Source: Actinomycetes bacterium (GTDB lineage: Bacteria > Actinomycetota > Acidimicrobiia > Acidimicrobiales > RAAP-2). Taken from it: a stretch of DNA of 44,629 nucleotides. The notes beneath the pieces are model-generated. The model did no database searches. It worked only from the letters and a program-made list of their open reading frames with translations, and was not told the DNA's origin. The DNA is taken from assembly GCA_021798955.1 (NCBI GenBank), contig JAJZBK010000006.1, positions 52,031-96,659 of the forward strand, given 5' to 3'. Below, in pieces: positions 40,442-44,629 of this stretch (the stretch's first letter is position 1; the number at the start of each line of letters is the position of its first letter). The translations under genes were made by a program, and so were the position numbers.

Positions 40442-41899
40442 TCAGCGGGCGGCAACGGCGATCCGCGTGCGGTGCCTCGGCGGGTCCGTCACCGCCTCGA
40501 GGGTGCCGAGCAGGTGGTGGCGAGCCGCCTCGGTCACCCGGACCCGGGCGTACGAGCCGGCCTTGGGAGCCGAGCCTTCTGGGTCGAAGTGGACGAGCTT
40601 GTTCTGGCTCGTCCGACCGGTCACGACCGACGAGTCGCGCTTGGACGGCCCTTCGACGAGCACCTCCTCGACGACGCCTACCCGGGCCTGGTTGGCCCGC
40701 AGCGCCGATCGCTCGACGACCGCCCGTAGGCGCTCCATCCGCTCGGTGACCACGGGCGCCGGCACGAACCGGTCCGTCATGGTGGCCGCCCGGGTGCCCG
40801 GGCGTGGCGAGAAGACGAAGGTGTAGGCACTGTCGTAGGACGCCTCGGCCACCACGGCCAGCGTGGCCTCGAAGTCGGCGTCGGTCTCCCCGGGGAAGCC
40901 GACGATGACGTCGGTGGTCACCGCCAGGTCGGGCACGGCTCGACGGGCCGCAGCCAGCCGCTCGAGGTAGCGCTCTGCCGTGTACCCGCGCCGCATGGCG
41001 GAGAGCACCGCGTTGCTGCCGGACTGGAGCGGCAGGTGGAGGTGGTTGCACACCGCCGGGACGTCAGCCATGGCGGCGATCGTCTCGGGGCGGAGGTCCT
41101 TTGGATGCGGGCTCGTGAACCGCACCCGCCGGATGCCCTCGACGGCTCCGACGCGGGCGAGCAGCTCGGCGAAGAGGGGCCGTCGGCGTGTCAGGTCGCG
41201 GCCGTAGGAGTTGACGTTCTGACCGAGGAGCGTCACCTCGGTGACCCCATGCCGAGCCAGGTCGGCGACTTCGGCGACCAGGGCGTCGAGCGGGCGTGAC
41301 ACCTCGGGACCACGTACCGACGGGACGACGCAGAAGGCGCACGAGTTGTCGCACCCGGTCTGGATGGTCACCCAGGCCGCATAAGGCAGGTCGCGCACGG
41401 CACCGAGGGCGAGCGCTTGGGCACCCTCGCCACCGCCGTCGGCCGGCGGGCCGTCCAGGACCTCGACGACCGGCTCGCCGCGCTGTGCCGACTGGCGTAG
41501 GAGCGCCGGCGCCCGCTCGAGGTTGTGGGTGCCGAAGACCACGTCCACATGCGGGGCTCGCCGTCGGATGACCTCGGGGTCGAGCTGGGCCAGGCACCCT
41601 CCTACGGCGATCTGCATGCCAGGGCGGCGTTCGGCCAGCGCCTTCAGGTTGCCCAGGTGCCCGTAGAAGCGATTGTCGGCGTTCTCACGGATACAGCAGG
41701 TGTTCACCACCACGACGTCAGCGTCCTCGAGGTCGTCGACGGGCCGGAGCCCGTCGGCCGCCAACAGGCCGGAGAGGCGCTCGGAGTCGTGCTCGTTCAT
41801 CTGGCAGCCGAACGTGCGCACGGCGAACGTCCGTGGCGCCCGGTCGGCACCGGCACCGGTGGCGGGCTCCTCGGACGGGGTACGAGGCGTCTGGTCCAT
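40442..41899 (-). CDS. miaB: tRNA-2-methylthio-N6-dimethylallyladenosine synthase MiaB
   Basis: The 485-residue radical-SAM methylthiotransferase has N-terminal cluster cysteines in FGCQMN (Cys32), NTCCIR (Cys68) and GGCLAQ (Cys102), the radical-SAM CxxxCxxC at Cys183/187/190, and a C-terminal TRAM domain. It thiomethylates the i6A37 product of MiaA, the next gene. ATG 41899 was chosen; a GTG three codons upstream is possible. A tandem-repeat array lies directly upstream. Confidence 0.95.
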   Translation of the reverse strand: MDQTPRTPSEEPATGAGADRAPRTFAVRTFGCQMNEHDSERLSGLLAADGLRPVDDLEDADVVVVNTCCIRENADNRFYGHLGNLKALAERRPGMQIAVGGCLAQLDPEVIRRRAPHVDVVFGTHNLERAPALLRQSAQRGEPVVEVLDGPPADGGGEGAQALALGAVRDLPYAAWVTIQTGCDNSCAFCVVPSVRGPEVSRPLDALVAEVADLARHGVTEVTLLGQNVNSYGRDLTRRRPLFAELLARVGAVEGIRRVRFTSPHPKDLRPETIAAMADVPAVCNHLHLPLQSGSNAVLSAMRRGYTAERYLERLAAARRAVPDLAVTTDVIVGFPGETDADFEATLAVVAEASYDSAYTFVFSPRPGTRAATMTDRFVPAPVVTERMERLRAVVERSALRANQARVGVVEEVLVEGPSKRDSSVVTGRTSQNKLVHFDPEGSAPKAGSYARVRVTEAARHHLLGTLEAVTDPPRHRTRIAVAAR

Positions 41900-41911
41900 G
41901 GTCCCCACAGG

Positions 41912-42012
41912 TTAGGGCCGAGCCGACGGCCACCCGAGCCGACGGCCACCCGAGCCGACGGCCACCCGAGCCGCCGGCCACCCGAGCCGCCGGCCACCCG
42001 AGCCGCCGGCAG
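41912..42012. repeat. 16-bp tandem repeat, six copies, between queF and miaB
   Basis: CCCGAGCCGACGGCCA and a variant with GCCGCCGGC repeat six times. The period is not a multiple of three and no frame uses it. Each unit contains the quasi-palindrome GCCG(A/C)CGGC, so the transcript could form a series of small hairpins. It fills nearly the whole gap between the queF stop and the miaB start. Confidence 0.95.
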
Positions 42013-42363
42013 TCAGGGTATCCGAGCGGTCACCACCGTGTGGATCCCACCGCGTACCAGCCAGTCGGTCACCACCGTGGCTCGTCGGGGTGCGACGGCG
42101 GCCACCAGGTCGTCGAGGATCCGGTTGGTGACGTCCTCGTGGAACGCACCCGTTTGGCGGTAGCTCCACAGGTACAGCTTGAGCGACTTCAGCTCGACGA
42201 GGTGCTGGTCGGGAACGTAGGTGATGGTGACCGTGGCGAAGTCGGGCTGCCCGGTCAGCGGGCAGACGCACGTCAGCTCCGGTGTCTCGCAACGAACCTC
42301 GTAGTCGCGACCGGGGTAGGGGTTGTCGACCACCTCGAGGACGGGTGACGGCGACGACGGCAC
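42013..42363 (-). CDS. queF: 7-cyano-7-deazaguanine reductase QueF
   Basis: The 116-residue unimodular QueF has TCVCPLTGQPDFA with the thioimide-forming Cys34 and Asp41, and VELKSLKLYLWSYR plus FHED with Glu58 and His76. It reduces preQ0 to preQ1 with NADPH in queuosine biosynthesis. GTG 42363 begins three bases after the thrB stop. No other queuosine gene is in the window. Confidence 0.94.
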   Translation of the reverse strand: MPSSPSPVLEVVDNPYPGRDYEVRCETPELTCVCPLTGQPDFATVTITYVPDQHLVELKSLKLYLWSYRQTGAFHEDVTNRILDDLVAAVAPRRATVVTDWLVRGGIHTVVTARIP

Positions 42364-42366
42364 GGC

Positions 42367-43323
42367 TCAGCCCCCGACCCGGGGTCCCGCCCCGGGTCGC
42401 GGGGGTCCCCCTCGGTCGCTGTCGACGCTCGACAACCAGGTTGGAGGGCGCTCGCTCCACAGGTCGACCGATCCGTCCCGGTCCGCGACCAGACCGGTCA
42501 CGTCTGGCCGGAGCAGCAGGACTCGTCCGGCGACGTTGGCGTCGACGAGCGCCTCCTTGCCTGCCCCGGCCACGCGGGACCCGTCCGCACTGGCGCAGAT
42601 GCCGAGCAGCGAGGGACCGGCGCCCGACCAGCACACGGCGAGCGCGCCGGCGGCAGCCAGGTGCCCGAGCAGCTTGGGGGCGGCCGGGAACAACGGACTG
42701 CGGTAGTCCTGGTGGAGCCGGTCTTCGGTCGCCTCGGGAATGAGGAGTCGGTGGTCTGCCAGGCCGGCGAGCAGGAGCGCCATCCGTCCGAGGTTGAAGG
42801 CGGCATGCTCGCGGGTGACGGTCGCCGGCAGCACCTGGCGGGCCCTGGCCGTCGGCAGGGCAACGTCGGGCACCACCACCACGAACACCAGGTCGGCGTC
42901 GAGCGGCAGCCGTACGGCCCGCACCGCGCCCCGCACGGTGGTAGCCGCCACCAGTCCACCGACCACGGACGCGGCGGCATTGTCGGCGTGACCGTCCATA
43001 TGGGCGGCCACGGCGAGCGGGTCTGCCGCCCCGGCTGCTGCCGCTGCGGCGGCGGCCAGCGCCGCCGACGAACCGAGGCCCCGGCCTACGGGCACCTCCG
43101 AACGCACGGTGATGGCGAGCCGGTCCGTGCCGGCGACCTCGATGGCCACCCGGGCCGCCAGGTGCGAGGGGTCGTCGGACAGGCCGGCGCCCTCGCCTTC
43201 GGAACGGACGATCAGCTTGGAGGCCGGCTCGACCTCTACTTCGACGTACCGGTCGAGCGCCACGGCCAAGGTGTCGAACCCGGGGCCCAGATTGGCCGAC
43301 GATGCTGGGGCTCGTGCGCGCAC
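42367..43323 (-). CDS. thrB: Homoserine kinase ThrB
   Basis: The 318-residue GHMP kinase has PASSANLGPGFDTLAVAL, the phosphate loop VPVGRGLGSSAAL (77-89) and CWSGAGPSLLGI. It phosphorylates homoserine for threonine synthesis. GTG 43323 is placed directly before the conserved RARAPASSANLG. It is not next to thrA or thrC here. Other GHMP kinases are less likely given the homoserine-kinase-type motifs. Confidence 0.88.
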   Translation of the reverse strand: MRARAPASSANLGPGFDTLAVALDRYVEVEVEPASKLIVRSEGEGAGLSDDPSHLAARVAIEVAGTDRLAITVRSEVPVGRGLGSSAALAAAAAAAAGAADPLAVAAHMDGHADNAAASVVGGLVAATTVRGAVRAVRLPLDADLVFVVVVPDVALPTARARQVLPATVTREHAAFNLGRMALLLAGLADHRLLIPEATEDRLHQDYRSPLFPAAPKLLGHLAAAGALAVCWSGAGPSLLGICASADGSRVAGAGKEALVDANVAGRVLLLRPDVTGLVADRDGSVDLWSERPPTWLSSVDSDRGGPPRPGAGPRVGG

Positions 43324-43387
43324 GCCCAGAGGGTAGCCGTCGACCGGCGACCCATGCGGCGTCCCGCCTGGCCCGAGCTGATCGGCG

Positions 43388-44629
43388 TCAGCCGTGGAGC
43401 GCCCGCCACCACCAGCCCGGCCGGGGGACGGTGGCCGCCAAGCGAAGGGGGGCGGTCACGGTCTCCGAGCCGAGACGGACGATGGCGGTCCCGACGGTCT
43501 GTCCCCGTCGACCATGGCCGATGGACCGCTCGTGCTCGACCCCAACGTCGACCACCTGGCCCGGCCAGGCGACCACCTCTGCCGGCAGGGAAACGACGAC
43601 GGCGACGGCATGGGCGACGCCGCCCCAGGCCGCACGCACGGTCCCCACCTGGAGGCCGCCGGCGAGCACCGTCGCCGGGACGACGGCTGCCACCGCGCCA
43701 GCCAACAGCCGGTCGGTGACCGGTCGCGTGTCGCGGAGGGGATCGGGGATGTACAGCGGTACCGTCGTCGATGTCGAAGAACCTCCTCCCGAGGTGGCAC
43801 CGCCAGTGGCAGTGGTGGCAGGGGTGGCAGTGGTCGTCGTCGGGCTCGACGAGCCGGCGGGGGTGCGTGCTGGAACAGGCACCCCGGCAGGGTACGGCTG
43901 GCCGAGCACGGCGGCGAGCACGGTGACCGTGCGTCCGCCCACGGCCACCCGGGCTGCCAGCACCAGGCACCCCCCCGCCTCGGAGGTGAAACCCGACTTG
44001 ACCCCGACGACCGGGACACCGTCGACGCGGGTCCCCACCTCGGGGACGAGGTTGGCCGCCCGTCCGAGCAGCGGCAGCGTGACGGCGGGCATGGCCACGA
44101 CAGCCCGGAACGCCGGGATGGCCATCCCGGCAGCGGCCACCTTCAGGGTGTCGGCAGCCGTCGAGACGCTGCCAGGAGCGACGCCGCTGGCGTCGACGAA
44201 GTGCGACCCGGTCAGAGACAGCGACGAGGCGAGGGCGTTCATCTTGGCGACGAAAGCGGCCTGCGTGCCGGCGTCCCACACGGCGAGCGCGTAGGCGACG
44301 TTGTTCGCCGACTGGGTGAGCAGCGCCTCGAGCAGCTGCCACTCGGTCAGGCGTTCCCCCACGCTGACCGGCACCGTTGACTGGTCCCCGGCGAGGTCGC
44401 GGTCGTAGGCGGCGACGTCTGCGGCCGTCATGGTGACGGTGGGCCCCGGTCCTCCGACCGGCATCGGATGGTCACGCAGGACGACGACGGCGGTGGTCAG
44501 CTTGGTCAGGGACGCGATGGGGACGGGCTGCTCGGGGCCCGATTGGGCGGCGAAGCCCAGGGCAGGCACGGCGACGGCAGCTTGCCCCGTGGCGGGCCAC
44601 GGCAGCACCGGCCGCGTCCCGCCCACCGC
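43388..44629 (-). CDS. D-alanyl-D-alanine carboxypeptidase, N-terminus outside the window
   Basis: The visible part has SLTK (Ser-x-x-Lys) near residue 39, SAN in TQSANNVAYALAV near 106, and KSG in GVKSGFTSEAGG, the three motifs of low-molecular-weight class C penicillin-binding proteins. These trim the terminal D-Ala from stem peptides outside the membrane. After the catalytic domain come a Ser/Thr-rich linker and a C-terminal domain with hydrophobic stretches. The signal peptide is cut off by the window end. Confidence 0.88.
   Translation of the reverse strand, partial: AVGGTRPVLPWPATGQAAVAVPALGFAAQSGPEQPVPIASLTKLTTAVVVLRDHPMPVGGPGPTVTMTAADVAAYDRDLAGDQSTVPVSVGERLTEWQLLEALLTQSANNVAYALAVWDAGTQAAFVAKMNALASSLSLTGSHFVDASGVAPGSVSTAADTLKVAAAGMAIPAFRAVVAMPAVTLPLLGRAANLVPEVGTRVDGVPVVGVKSGFTSEAGGCLVLAARVAVGGRTVTVLAAVLGQPYPAGVPVPARTPAGSSSPTTTTATPATTATGGATSGGGSSTSTTVPLYIPDPLRDTRPVTDRLLAGAVAAVVPATVLAGGLQVGTVRAAWGGVAHAVAVVVSLPAEVVAWPGQVVDVGVEHERSIGHGRRGQTVGTAIVRLGSETVTAPLRLAATVPRPGWWWRALHG

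Noticed and set aside
41912-42012. Repeat array as a CRISPR
   Set aside because: Units are 16 bp with no unique spacers and no cas genes nearby; it is a simple tandem repeat.

Overview
The window is a 44.6-kb piece of a very GC-rich chromosome with densely packed genes and many GTG starts, typical of Actinomycetota. The gene order ftsZ-pgeF-yggS-sepF-yggT-divIVA-dksA-lspA-rluD, the CGAAC-N4-GTTCG type LexA operators and the lexA / LysM protein / nrdR arrangement all fit that phylum. Two features differ from mycobacteria and streptomycetes: murF and murD are missing from the dcw cluster, and a complete succinylase-type DAP block is present. A deep-branching class such as Acidimicrobiia is my best guess, by inference only. 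I see no rRNA, tRNA, CRISPR array, insertion sequence or prophage.

Layout. 1-2200: the 3' end of an unidentified plus-strand gene, a histidine phosphatase (minus) and a group-2 sigma-70 factor (plus), closed by a bidirectional terminator. 2224-22263: one long minus-strand division and cell-wall block. From its promoter it runs mraZ, rsmH, ftsL-like, ftsI, murE, mraY, ftsW, murG, murC, murB, ftsQ, ftsZ, pgeF, yggS, sepF, yggT, divIVA, a lysine-rich DksA/TraR protein, lspA and an RluD-type synthase. From rsmH to ftsQ every junction is a 4-bp GTGA/ATGA overlap. mraZ, ftsZ and the dksA-like gene have recognisable promoters. 22515-25703: an accessory minus-strand operon (DUF3040 membrane protein, ROK sugar kinase, small unknown protein, HNH nuclease, lipoate-ligase-like protein). 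25857-29997: a DNA-damage module with lexA on the plus strand and, divergently, a LysM membrane protein, nrdR, a PIG-L deacetylase and DNA polymerase IV. Four LexA boxes lie between the divergent genes.

30074-33887: a five-gene minus-strand operon led by pspA, followed by a 134-residue unknown protein and three paralogues that together carry about six YbjQ-like domains. This is the best candidate for an under-described system. 34041-44629: minus-strand amino-acid and RNA-modification genes (a truncated D-Ala-D-Ala carboxypeptidase, thrB, queF, then miaB, miaA, dapF, hflX, dapC, dapD, dapE). The DAP made by the dap genes is the substrate of MurE in the dcw cluster, and the carboxypeptidase trims the finished peptidoglycan.

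A recurring oddity is short tandem repeats (14-18 bp units) at gene ends and in small intergenic gaps: before lspA, in the N-termini of the DksA-like protein, the lipoate-ligase-like protein and the LysM protein, in the C-terminus of FtsW, after lexA, and between queF and miaB. Start codons near these repeats are uncertain.
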